NCBI GenBank assembly: GCA_034411135.1
Contig: DAOUMN010000003.1
Location: 1-64,000 of the forward strand
Source: Bellilinea sp034411135
Lineage (GTDB): Bacteria > Chloroflexota > Anaerolineae > Anaerolineales > Anaerolineaceae
Length of the DNA: 64,000 nt
Reading direction: 5' to 3'
Each line of letters opens with the position of its first letter. Within the stretch, counting starts at the first letter, position 1. Positions 17,603-25,729 of the stretch are shown here, one piece after another. The translations under genes were made by a program, and so were the position numbers. Below the pieces are notes generated by a model that saw only the letters and a program-made list of their open reading frames with translations, had not been told where the DNA came from and made no database searches.

Positions 17603-19246
17603 GTGAAAGGTATTCTGATCATTTTGGTGCTGGCGGTTGCACTGGCTGGCTGCAGCCCACCCGCCGGGGGGGCTGCACCTTTCCTCGAATCAACGCCCAG
17701 CGCGACTGCCAATCCAGTGCTCAGCGCCACGCCGTTTCAGCCCCTGCCAACGGTCAGCCCTGCGCCGCCCGCGCTGTGGCTCAACCCAGCCCTGCCAGAC
17801 GCCCTGCGCGTGTCGGTGACGGTGCCGCCCGGCTGGCGATTGGCTCAGCACCCGGAAGAAGCCGCCGCCCGCCTGACCCCCGGCGTGGGGGCTGGCGGCG
17901 CACCCGCCGGTTACTGGGTGTATGCCCTGGCTGCCCGCTTTGCCACCATCGAAGACGGGATGGACAGCGCCCGCCTGCGGTTGATGTGGAGCGGCAGAGA
18001 AGCCAATGCCCCACCACTGCTGCTCGACGCGGATACGCTGGCAGCGTTTTCCGCCTGGTGGGGCGCACCGGGCGATTCGGCGGTGCAGGTAGTGTCGCCC
18101 GCCGACCTGGTGGACGAGCTCTGGCATCAGCCGGAAGCGCTCGCCATCCTGCCCTTCGAGCAGATCGAGCCGCGCCTGAAAGTGCTCGCACTGGACGGCG
18201 TTTCGCCGCTGGCGCGCGGTCTGCAGCCTGCTCGCTACCCGCTGGCGCTGCCCTATTCCCTGTCCGGCAATCTGCCCGCCGAACTGCAAGCGGCTGTTCC
18301 GCCGGGCAACCGCGACGAAGACCGCCTGAGCCTGGTTGCGGTGACCGGCGTGACTGCGTTGGTGCGCGCCAGCGCCTCGACCTTGCGTGTGCGCGGCATC
18401 GACCACGCGCTGACCGAGGTGGCAGACTGGCTGCGCGCCGCCGATATCACCCACATCAACAACGAGGTGGCTTTCCGCCCGCGCTGCGCTCCGGCGCTGG
18501 AAGGGTTGAACGAGGAAGGGGTAATCATCTTTCCGTGCAGCGATATCCGCTACATTGAGCTGCTTGAGGCGGTCGGCACGGACGTGGTCGAGATGACCGG
18601 CGATCATTTCATCGACGCCACCGCGCAAGATGTGTTATTCACCATCGACGAGTATCACCGCCGCGGCTGGCAAACCTACGGCGGCGGGCGTACACTGGAG
18701 GAAGGCTGGCAACCGGCGCTGTTCGAGCACAACGGCAACCGGATTGCCTTCCTCGGCTGCAATGCCAAGGGCAGAGCCTACGCGGCGGCTTCGCCGACCA
18801 ACCCCGGTGCGGTGCTGTGCGATTTCGACCGGCTGGAAGCCGAAATCAACCGGCTGCGCGCGGCGGGCTACCTGCCAATTGTGACCTTCTCGCACCTGGA
18901 GTACGAGACATTTACCGCCCGCCAACCCGCCATCCGCGACTTTCAACGCGCTGCCGAGGCGGGCGCGGTGATCGTCTCCGGCAGCCAGGGTCACCTGCCG
19001 CAGGCAATGGAGTTTCATGCTGGCGGTTTTTTGCACTTTGGGCTGGGCAACCTGTTCTTCGACCAGTACAGCCTGGGCGAGCCGTTCGACCGCGCCTTCA
19101 TCGACCGGCACATTTTCTACGAAGGGCGTTATATCGCCACCGAACTGCTCACCTTACGCTTCGAAAATTTCGTCCGCTCGCGCCCGATGACCGCGGGGGA
19201 ACGCGCCAAGCTGTTGCAAGTGATTTTCGCCGCCAGCGGCTGGTAG
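17603..19246 (+). CDS. CapA/PgsA-like lipoprotein with metallophosphatase-type domain
   Basis: A 547-residue lipoprotein: signal peptide with LAGC lipobox (Cys17), Pro-rich linker, an N-terminal region of about 250 residues without a clear family, then a CapA/PGA_cap domain (about 285-515) with CSDIRYIELLEAVGTDVVEMTGDH, LGCNAKGRAY, IVTFSHLEYETF and SGSQGHLPQAMEFH. The family is a calcineurin-like metallophosphatase fold named from poly-gamma-glutamate capsule synthesis, but many members act in other envelope tasks and no other capsule gene is near. The start is GTG with TATAAT 6 bases upstream. Confidence 0.82.
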   Translation: MKGILIILVLAVALAGCSPPAGGAAPFLESTPSATANPVLSATPFQPLPTVSPAPPALWLNPALPDALRVSVTVPPGWRLAQHPEEAAARLTPGVGAGGAPAGYWVYALAARFATIEDGMDSARLRLMWSGREANAPPLLLDADTLAAFSAWWGAPGDSAVQVVSPADLVDELWHQPEALAILPFEQIEPRLKVLALDGVSPLARGLQPARYPLALPYSLSGNLPAELQAAVPPGNRDEDRLSLVAVTGVTALVRASASTLRVRGIDHALTEVADWLRAADITHINNEVAFRPRCAPALEGLNEEGVIIFPCSDIRYIELLEAVGTDVVEMTGDHFIDATAQDVLFTIDEYHRRGWQTYGGGRTLEEGWQPALFEHNGNRIAFLGCNAKGRAYAAASPTNPGAVLCDFDRLEAEINRLRAAGYLPIVTFSHLEYETFTARQPAIRDFQRAAEAGAVIVSGSQGHLPQAMEFHAGGFLHFGLGNLFFDQYSLGEPFDRAFIDRHIFYEGRYIATELLTLRFENFVRSRPMTAGERAKLLQVIFAASGW

Positions 19247-19255
19247 GGCGGCTGT

Positions 19256-20878
19256 TTACGGCAGGTCGAGGTATGCGCCGGACTGGATCACGCGCGGCGG
19301 CAACTTGGGTGAAAAGGCTTTCAGGTTGGCAACCAGTTGCGCCTGTTGGACAGAATCGACCGCATAGAAACTGACCGTGTCGCTGCCGCAGACCACGTTG
19401 TTTTGAATGCGCCATTCACCTACCCGCTCCCACTCCGGCGGGATGACCTCCTCGAACCACAGGTCGTAGATCATCACCAGCGCGGGTTGGTGGGCATCCA
19501 CCAGCTGACGCACCTCGCGGCTGCTCCACAGACCGCTCGAGCGCAGTTGCGCCACGTCGCGGCTTGCCAGCCCGACGAAATCGAGCAGGCGCACGTCCGC
19601 CAGGTAGGCAATGGCGCCAATATCATTGGCAGCCACGGTTTGACCGTTGTAAAACTGGCGCAGGAAACGCCCCATTTGCACCTGCTGCTCGTGGATGTTG
19701 CCCACCGCCTGCGGGTAAGCCGCCATGGCGTTGCCGCCGCGGTAAGCCAGTGGCAGCAGCAGCAACAGCGCCAATACCAATCCGGCAGCCAGCGGCGGGC
19801 TGAACTTGAGAGGGCGGGCAGGGGCACCCCCCGCCTGACCAGCCTGGATGGACGGCAGCAGGCTAGCAGCGATATCCGCCAGTACCAGCACTCCGCAGAA
19901 GATCAGGTACGACTCATAGCGGAAAAACCACCCCACCCGCGCCAGTTGCAAATGCAGCGCAAACATCACCGTGAAGAACAGCACCCCCCAGCGCTGCGCG
20001 CCGCTGAGCGCGCCGCGCGTTTCGGCTAGAATGTAGGCGAGCAGCACGGCAAGAATCAAGCCAAACAGCGCCGGTGTGTCAAGCAGGTTGTAGATACCCT
20101 GACTGAGAAAACGCGCCATTCCCTGGGTCGTCCACAAGCCTTCCTGACCCTTGAGCAGCACCGAATTGGGCAGAAAGTCCCAGCCGTTGGCGAGCGAGAT
20201 GCCGCCATAGATGACCATGAGCGACGCCCCGGCAAGCGTGGCGGACAATGCATCCACCCAGCGCCGTCGGAAAGCCAGCGTCAGCAGAATGGGCAACAGC
20301 AGGAACAAGCCCTCGTAGCGGGTGACCGGCAGCAGCGCGCACAGTGCCAGGAAACCCCAGCGCAGCCGCACCGACGGGCTACGTTCGACAACAAAGCGCG
20401 CCCCCGTGAATAAGAGCGCCGCGCTGAGCAGCGCGTGCAGGCTATGTTCCATGCCGGTCAGCACCAGCACCGGCAGCGGGGTAAACAGGAGCAGCAGCAC
20501 CAGCAGGAAGACCTGCACCAGGCGAGTGGTTCGCGAGCGCAGCAGCGCGGCGGCATACACCAGGGCTGCCACACCGATGAGCAGATTCAGCGCCAGGGGA
20601 ATCCAGTCCAGCGCGCCGAGCAGACGAAAAGCGGCGCCCAGCAGCAGCGTCCACAACGGCGAGGAGGTGGCAGAGGTAAACGGGCTGAGATCGACACTCC
20701 AGCGCCCGTCCTGGGCAAAGTGGCGCGCCATTGCCATGTGAATGAAACTGTCATCCACCGGGTAGCCCGGCGCACCGCCGGTCAGCGCCAGTGCCTGCGC
20801 CAGCAGGCTCAGGCAGAGCAGCGCATACAGCAGCAGCACAACCCAGAGTGGAAAGTGAAGGTTTTTCATCGGTGGCAT
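19256..20878 (-). CDS. GT-C fold membrane protein (probable glycosyltransferase)
   Basis: A 540-residue membrane protein with 9-11 helices. The first outer loop has PVDDSFIHMAMARHFAQDG (D42, D43), the acidic pair near the first loop that is typical of GT-C enzymes, followed by TSATSSPLWTLLLGA. The C-terminal 130 residues are soluble and extracytoplasmic. I cannot name donor or acceptor. It forms a minus-strand pair with the next GT-C-like gene (22 bases between ORFs at the longest start). ATG 20869 is an alternative start. Confidence 0.72.
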   Translation of the reverse strand: MPPMKNLHFPLWVVLLLYALLCLSLLAQALALTGGAPGYPVDDSFIHMAMARHFAQDGRWSVDLSPFTSATSSPLWTLLLGAAFRLLGALDWIPLALNLLIGVAALVYAAALLRSRTTRLVQVFLLVLLLLFTPLPVLVLTGMEHSLHALLSAALLFTGARFVVERSPSVRLRWGFLALCALLPVTRYEGLFLLLPILLTLAFRRRWVDALSATLAGASLMVIYGGISLANGWDFLPNSVLLKGQEGLWTTQGMARFLSQGIYNLLDTPALFGLILAVLLAYILAETRGALSGAQRWGVLFFTVMFALHLQLARVGWFFRYESYLIFCGVLVLADIAASLLPSIQAGQAGGAPARPLKFSPPLAAGLVLALLLLLPLAYRGGNAMAAYPQAVGNIHEQQVQMGRFLRQFYNGQTVAANDIGAIAYLADVRLLDFVGLASRDVAQLRSSGLWSSREVRQLVDAHQPALVMIYDLWFEEVIPPEWERVGEWRIQNNVVCGSDTVSFYAVDSVQQAQLVANLKAFSPKLPPRVIQSGAYLDLP

Positions 20879-20899
20879 CTCATCACAATCGGTGATTTC

Positions 20900-21811
20900 C
20901 TACGAGGCAAGCGCGTGAATCACCCGCCCGAGGCGGTTATCGGCGTAGCGCCAGCCAGCCAGCCCCAGCCATAGCCAGATTATGAACAGCCAGCCCAACC
21001 ACCAGCCCCAGTCGCCCAGCCAGTTGGCGGAGAACGGCAGCCACGAAGCGGCACAGGCAATCAACGCCGAGCGCGGCGACAGGCGGGCAATGGCTGGGGC
21101 AACCACAATCAGGTTGTAGGGCAGCAGGTAGGGGGTGGTCACACAGCCAGCAAGCATGAGCATGTCCACGTCGCCGCGCGAAAACCAAAACAGCACCAGC
21201 GCGAGCGGAAGTCCCAGCCAGCCGATGGCAATATCATTAATGTATTTGCCCTCGGCGTGCACCGTCCAGATCGAGAACATCTGCGCGGGCCAAAACCCCC
21301 AAATGAGGAAAGAAACCAGTAGAGTAATCACCAGAGCAATCAGCGAGGATTTTCGCGCTCCAAATGCCCAGAGGGAAAGTTGCGGCTTGAGCAATGCCAG
21401 CGGCGCCAGCCAGGGCAGACCGAGCACGCCCAGCAGCACCAGCCCATCTACCTGACCGAGAAAGACCGTCCACATCACCGGCAACGCAAAAAAGACGCAC
21501 ACCAGGCTGAGCGGGTGGCGTGAACGCAGGTAAGCCGCCAGCCCAATCGCCGCCAGGGTCAAGCCGATCAACACCGGGTAGGTCAGCCAGCGCACCACAT
21601 ACCCGGTCCAGGGCGGGTAAAACACGGGGATGTTGCCAATCCCGAAAAAGTGCACCCAGTCGAAGGCAAAGAATCCGTCCACGGGTATCCAGCGTGCGAT
21701 AAAGGAAAAAACCACCGCCAGACCGGCAAAGACGACCGCGCGCTGAGCCAGCGGCGCCGGGTTGAGCACAGGCGTGACAACTGGGAACCATTGAATGCTG
21801 CGGATTCTCAT
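20900..21811 (-). CDS. Polytopic membrane protein, GT87/DUF2029-like
   Basis: A 303-residue protein with about 9 helices. The loop DWVHFFGIGNIPVFYPPWTG and the segment LGQVDGLVLLGVLGLPWLAPLALLKPQLSL resemble the polyprenyl-phosphate mannosyltransferase group (GT87/DUF2029), where GQ...KPQ motifs are common. It likely works with the neighbouring GT-C protein in surface glycan building. Start ATG 21811 is chosen because a -10 (CATAAT, 21818-21823) lies 6 bases before it; an upstream extension would have to be translated through that box. Confidence 0.68.
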   Translation of the reverse strand: MRIRSIQWFPVVTPVLNPAPLAQRAVVFAGLAVVFSFIARWIPVDGFFAFDWVHFFGIGNIPVFYPPWTGYVVRWLTYPVLIGLTLAAIGLAAYLRSRHPLSLVCVFFALPVMWTVFLGQVDGLVLLGVLGLPWLAPLALLKPQLSLWAFGARKSSLIALVITLLVSFLIWGFWPAQMFSIWTVHAEGKYINDIAIGWLGLPLALVLFWFSRGDVDMLMLAGCVTTPYLLPYNLIVVAPAIARLSPRSALIACAASWLPFSANWLGDWGWWLGWLFIIWLWLGLAGWRYADNRLGRVIHALAS

Positions 21812-21817
21812 GCTGTA

Positions 21818-21823
21818 ATTATG
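21818..21823 (-). promoter_or_regulatory. -10 box of a leaderless GT-C gene
   Basis: CATAAT on the minus strand, 6 bases before ATG 21811; no SD sequence between them. Confidence 0.45.
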
Positions 21824-21918
21824 GATGGAATTGCGCCGCCGAGGGTTTACAGGTGGCTGACAGTTCAGCCCAAAAGACGCCCAGCGGATTATATCATCGC
21901 CGGAACGGGGGCTGCACA

Positions 21919-21965
21919 CAAAAAAGCGAGGGTTTGGAAACTACCTGCCCTCCAAACCCTCGCTT
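21919..21965 (-). terminator. Rho-independent terminator after the S2P-CBS gene
   Basis: A 15-bp perfect stem (21924-21938 with 21951-21965, arm AAGCGAGGGTTTGGA), 12-base loop, followed on the minus strand by a run of T. It lies 15 bases past the stop at 21980. Confidence 0.92.
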
Positions 21966-21979
21966 CGGCGTGATCAATT

Positions 21980-23077
21980 TCAGCGCACCGCGCTGCTGCG
22001 CGCCTTTTCCAGCGCCGAGCGGATCATCAAAAATTCGCCGATGTTTTCCATGGTGATCAGCCCCACCAGCTGACCATCCGCCAGCACCGGCAGGGTGTGA
22101 CATTCGCGCTCCTGCAATTTGCGCGAAACCTCTTCGAGCATATCGCTGGTGTGGGCGCTCTCGAATTTGCATTCCATCGCCGCGGAGACCGGCGCGTTCT
22201 GCCCCAGGCGCTGCAGCGCATCCACCAGGCTCTTGCGGGTCAGCACACCCACCACCCGCTCGCCCGAAAGGACGGGAAAATCCTGCTGGGTGGTGCTCAT
22301 CAACAGTTCCACTGCCCGCGAGAGCGGTTCGCCCTCGTGCAAGCTGCGGAATTCGGTCAGCATCGCCTGCGAAACGGGGATACCGCTCAGCGCCGACTTC
22401 ATCTGCACCAGGCTGGCTTCCTGCGCCGCGCCAATGTACACGAAGAAGGCGATGAAAACCAGGAACGGGTTGGTGAACAGCCCGATGAAGCCGAACACGA
22501 ACGCCAGCGCCTGCCCCAGCGTGGCGGCTGCCTGGGTCGCCTGGGTGTAGGGCAAGCGGGTTGCCAGCAGCGCGCGCACCACCCGTCCGCCGTCCATCGG
22601 GAACGCCGGGATCAGGTTGAAGAACGCCAGAAACAGGTTGACCACCATCAGCCGCTCCAGGAAGGGTCCGCCGGTCATGGTCAACGCATTGACCGGTTGG
22701 AAAGTGCCGGTTGCCAACAGCACGACAAACAGCACCGCCGAGATGATCAGGTTGACCGCCGGTCCTGCCAGGGCAACCCACAACTCCTGTGCCGGTTTTT
22801 CGGGCATACGCTCCAGGCGTGCCACCCCGCCGATCGGCAGCAGGGTGATATCGCGGGTCTGAATGCCAAAGCGGCGCGCCGCCAGGGCATGACCCAGTTC
22901 GTGCAGCACCACGCACAGGAAAAGCGCCAGCAGGAAGGCGATTCCCACCGCCACGGCTTGCAGCGTCCCGCTGGTCAGGTAGTAGGAAAAACCAACCCAG
23001 GCGATGATCAATAAAAAGGTGGCGTGAATTTGAATGTCAATTCCCGCGACCCGGGCAATTTTCAAAGACCATTTCAT
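21980..23077 (-). CDS. Site-2 protease family (M50) with two CBS domains
   Basis: A 365-residue intramembrane zinc protease. The zinc motif HELGH is at 59-63 in a membrane helix, and the third ligand D162 is in NLIPAFPMDGGR. About six helices fill residues 18-215. Two CBS domains (about 237-295 and 300-355) follow; these bind adenine nucleotides in relatives and probably gate activity. It is transcribed alone with its own terminator. The natural substrate (often an anti-sigma factor or other membrane protein) is not evident nearby. SD AATGAGGA. Confidence 0.92.
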   Translation of the reverse strand: MKWSLKIARVAGIDIQIHATFLLIIAWVGFSYYLTSGTLQAVAVGIAFLLALFLCVVLHELGHALAARRFGIQTRDITLLPIGGVARLERMPEKPAQELWVALAGPAVNLIISAVLFVVLLATGTFQPVNALTMTGGPFLERLMVVNLFLAFFNLIPAFPMDGGRVVRALLATRLPYTQATQAAATLGQALAFVFGFIGLFTNPFLVFIAFFVYIGAAQEASLVQMKSALSGIPVSQAMLTEFRSLHEGEPLSRAVELLMSTTQQDFPVLSGERVVGVLTRKSLVDALQRLGQNAPVSAAMECKFESAHTSDMLEEVSRKLQERECHTLPVLADGQLVGLITMENIGEFLMIRSALEKARSSAVR

Positions 23078-23209
23078 GCTGTCCTCATTTCTCTATAAAC
23101 CATCCGCACCTGCCACAGGGGCGGAATTTACGCAAGGCTTTTTCAGGCTTATAGTACTATATTGACCGGGTCGTATCAATTTATTATTAATGCTTTGTAT
23201 AAAGAATGT

Positions 23210-23235
23210 AAAAACTCCCCCGGCTTCACTCCGGG
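23210..23235 (-). terminator. Terminator overlapping the surE stop codon
   Basis: On the minus strand CCCGG (23231-23235) can pair with CCGGG (23219-23223), followed after GGAG by TTTTT (23210-23214). The stop codon 23226-23228 lies in the loop. The stem is short, so strength is uncertain. Confidence 0.55.
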
Positions 23236-24002
23236 CTGTCCCAGTCCCACTGGCTCAGGTCGGGCAGCAGCCCATAGGCGGTCAGGTCGAGCTTGAGCGG
23301 GGTGATCGATACATAACCCTGCGCAACGGTGCCAATGTCGCTGCCGCGTTCGGGGATGCCGGTGGGAGAATCGCCGCTGATCCAGTAGTACTCGCGCCCG
23401 CGCGGATCGACGCGCGCGTCTAGCTTGTCGTGATAGACGCGCAAGCCCATGCGGGTCAGGCGATAGCCACGAATCTGCTCCAGCGGCAGGAAGGGGATGT
23501 TGACGTTGAGCAGGTTGGCTTCCGGCAGCCCATTTTCGATCACCGCGCGGGTGACTTTGCGCGCAATGGCTGCCGCGGCGTCGAAATCGGAGCGGGTCAG
23601 GTGGTTCTTGGGCGAATCGAGCGAAAAGGCAATGGCGGGCAGCCCCCAGATGGCGGCTTCCATTGCCGCGGTGACGGTGCCGGAGTAGGTCACATCGTGC
23701 CCCAGGTTAGCGTACGGGTTGACCCCCGAAACGACCATGTCGATCTTTTCGCCTAAAAAGTTGCACACCGCCAGAGCAACACAGTCGGACGGGGCGCCGT
23801 CGGTGGCGAACGCCGGTGTGCCGTCTTCCAGCGGCACCTGACGCACGCGCAGCGGACGGTCAAGGGTCTTGACATGCCCCGAAGCCGACCAGTTGCGGTC
23901 GGGCGCCAGTACGCTGACCTTGCCCAAGGGTTGAACCGCCTGCGCCAGCGCCAGCAGTCCCGGCGCGGTGATACCGTCATCATTGGTGACCAGAATGTGC
24001 AT
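23226..24002 (-). CDS. surE: 5'/3'-nucleotidase SurE
   Basis: A 258-residue metal-dependent phosphatase that removes phosphate from nucleoside monophosphates and short polyphosphates. The N-terminal motif MHILVTNDDGITAPG supplies metal ligands D8 and D9. The second conserved block is VVSGVNPYANLGHDVTYSGT near 92-110. Length and motif order are normal for SurE. A GAGGAGAAGAGG Shine-Dalgarno stretch precedes ATG 24002. It is transcribed alone. Confidence 0.95.
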   Translation of the reverse strand: MHILVTNDDGITAPGLLALAQAVQPLGKVSVLAPDRNWSASGHVKTLDRPLRVRQVPLEDGTPAFATDGAPSDCVALAVCNFLGEKIDMVVSGVNPYANLGHDVTYSGTVTAAMEAAIWGLPAIAFSLDSPKNHLTRSDFDAAAAIARKVTRAVIENGLPEANLLNVNIPFLPLEQIRGYRLTRMGLRVYHDKLDARVDPRGREYYWISGDSPTGIPERGSDIGTVAQGYVSITPLKLDLTAYGLLPDLSQWDWDSPE

Positions 24003-24176
24003 CTTATCCTCTTCTCCTCGCTTGGTTTACGGCAGCCACGCCGCCTGAATCTATCTTACCCGAACGCGGTTATGGGCACACAAAGGCGCGGTTAAGGGTG
24101 GGTAAAAAATATTTTAACAGCAATGCGGATGAAGCGATGGGGGCGCTTCCTGTTCCTAATCTTATTCCTCCAATGC

Positions 24177-24182
24177 TATACT
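24177..24182 (+). promoter_or_regulatory. Extended -10 box upstream of the small membrane protein gene
   Basis: TG-C-TATACT, an extended -10, about 110 bases before ATG 24296. No good -35 is seen. The leader between them is GC-rich and may fold, but no clear terminator or riboswitch is recognised in 24003-24295. Confidence 0.4.
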
Positions 24183-24295
24183 GATAAAGGATGTCCTGAC
24201 CAACAGCCGCCTGACATGCGCCCCGCGGGGACAGCGCTTCGCCGGGCAGCCGCTTTTTTTCCCCAGATAGAGTGGAAAAGAAAAGGTGATACTTT

Positions 24296-24709
24296 ATGGA
24301 AACTCCCCCTTTGAAAGACGATTACGCCAGCCAGCGCGAAGAAAATAGCCAACGGCGCATGAATCGGCGCAGTAATTCATGGGCAGGCGGCGCACTGCTG
24401 CTCGCTCTGGGCATACTGCTGCTCTTGCAGCAAACCGGGTTGCTTTCTTCTTTCCGCTGGTGGGGTTTGTTGATCCTGATCCCCGCTGGGGCGGCATTCA
24501 TTAACGCCTGGCGTGAATTTCAGGCAGGCGGTAGTCAGTTCAACCGGCGTGTGGGTGGGCTGTTGACCGCCGGGCTGATCATGACCGCGCTGACCGTTAT
24601 GGTTGTGTTCAACCTGAACTGGAACTGGCTTGGACCGGCACTGCTGGTGGCTGCCGGGGTGATCATCCTGGCGCGTTCATTGATCGAAAACCGGGGCAGC
24701 GCGCCCTAA
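24296..24709 (+). CDS. Small membrane protein, LiaI/DUF5668-like
   Basis: A 137-residue protein with a charged N-terminal tail (1-25) and four hydrophobic segments (about 29-45, 54-68, 88-106, 108-126). The pattern WAGGALLLALGILLLLQQTG ... RWWGLLILIPAGAA resembles the LiaI-LiaF / DUF5668 small membrane domain found in envelope-stress proteins. No LiaF-type soluble domain is attached. SD AAAAGGTGA precedes the ATG. Its stop overlaps the stop of the CYTH gene on the other strand by 4 bases. Confidence 0.68.
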   Translation: METPPLKDDYASQREENSQRRMNRRSNSWAGGALLLALGILLLLQQTGLLSSFRWWGLLILIPAGAAFINAWREFQAGGSQFNRRVGGLLTAGLIMTALTVMVVFNLNWNWLGPALLVAAGVIILARSLIENRGSAP

Positions 24710-25317
24710 TCCGCGCAGCGCACACCCAGGTCGTCCAGGCTGAAGGTCAACCCGCGCAGGTTTTCAAAGGACAGGTCGCGCATGCGCCAGCCGCGCGCGG
24801 TTTTCAACTGGTCGAACAATGCCAGGTAACTCATTGTGATGCGCGCCGTCCAGTCCAGCCCCAGCCGCTCTGCCAGGCGGTGGATCGATTCGCCATCGGC
24901 GGCTTCGATCTCACAGAACGCGCCGTAGGGCAGCTCGTCTAGCACAATCTCCATGCCTTCCAGGCGGTAGGTGGTGCGATACTTTTCGTACATCACGCTC
25001 ACCTGGTAGCCAAGCGCCTCCAGCAGCCGCCGGACAGCTTCGAAGTCGCCCACTTCGCTTTCGATTTCCTGGCGCACCGCCACTTCCGCACCCGGCTGGG
25101 TGGGTCCTTTGTAGGTCAGCACGGCGTGCGAATCACGGCGCAGGCGCAGCACACGCCGTTCGCGGGTCAGGCTGCCGTCGGGCAGGTCGAAGCGCAGGTT
25201 GACTTCGTGCACCCGCGGGTGCGCCAAAAGCGCGCCAAGCGCTTCCAGGCGGCGGCGCAAGCCGTCCGGGTCGCGCAGGTAAAATTTGGCTTCCACTTCG
25301 GTGTCATTCCGATTCAC
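24706..25317 (-). CDS. CYTH domain protein (class IV adenylate cyclase / thiamine triphosphatase fold)
   Basis: A 203-residue soluble protein with the CYTH signature ExExK (E7, E9, K11), paired RERRVLRLRRD and VLTYKGP strands and the late acidic motif FCEIEAADGE. It hydrolyses or cyclises triphosphates; the CyaB-like class IV group fits best by length. The start is GTG 25317 with GGAGGT 6 bases upstream; the open frame extends further but the extension is Cys/Trp-rich shadow sequence. It overlaps the end of the next upstream gene by 14 bases. Confidence 0.85.
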   Translation of the reverse strand: MNRNDTEVEAKFYLRDPDGLRRRLEALGALLAHPRVHEVNLRFDLPDGSLTRERRVLRLRRDSHAVLTYKGPTQPGAEVAVRQEIESEVGDFEAVRRLLEALGYQVSVMYEKYRTTYRLEGMEIVLDELPYGAFCEIEAADGESIHRLAERLGLDWTARITMSYLALFDQLKTARGWRMRDLSFENLRGLTFSLDDLGVRCAD

Positions 25318-25729
25318 GATTCGACCTCCATTCCTTCCACAAGACCGCGCCGCAAAACACCAGGACGAGCAGGCTGGCAGCCAGCGCAAAGGGCAGCCCG
25401 GCGGTTTGTGGCACGCGGGCAACCAGCAGCCGGTCAACCCACACCCAGCCCAGCCACAGCACAATCACCGCGCCCGCCAGCGGCGCACCCCAGCGGCAGC
25501 GCAGCCACAGGCTGAGTGCCGCCGCCAGCCCGGCAGCGGCAAACAGCGCTCCGCTGGCAGCCAGGTAGCCCACCCCCGGCTGAATGTCGAAGCGGGCGAG
25601 AAAATCGGCGTTGCGCAGACTCTCCACCAGGCGCAGGCTGCCGCTGAAGGCAATCAACGCCATCCCGGCAGTCACCAGGCGCAGCCCGAACGAACGCCGC
25701 CGGGCGGGAGAAGGCGAAGGCAGGTTCAA
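25304..25729 (-). CDS. Four-helix membrane protein of unknown function
   Basis: A protein of about 141 residues with four hydrophobic segments and an Arg-rich N-terminus. I recognise no family. The likely start is TTG 25729, which overlaps the stop of the GT-C gene (TTGA), as in coupled genes; the frame is open to 25786. It lies between a GT-C enzyme and a CYTH protein in one minus-strand unit. Conservation is not known to me, so the function is open. Confidence 0.55.
   Translation of the reverse strand: MNLPSPSPARRRSFGLRLVTAGMALIAFSGSLRLVESLRNADFLARFDIQPGVGYLAASGALFAAAGLAAALSLWLRCRWGAPLAGAVIVLWLGWVWVDRLLVARVPQTAGLPFALAASLLVLVFCGAVLWKEWRSNRESE

Noticed and set aside
24183..24295. Riboswitch in the leader of the small membrane protein gene
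   Set aside because: The leader is GC-rich but I could not build a convincing conserved fold or match a known class.
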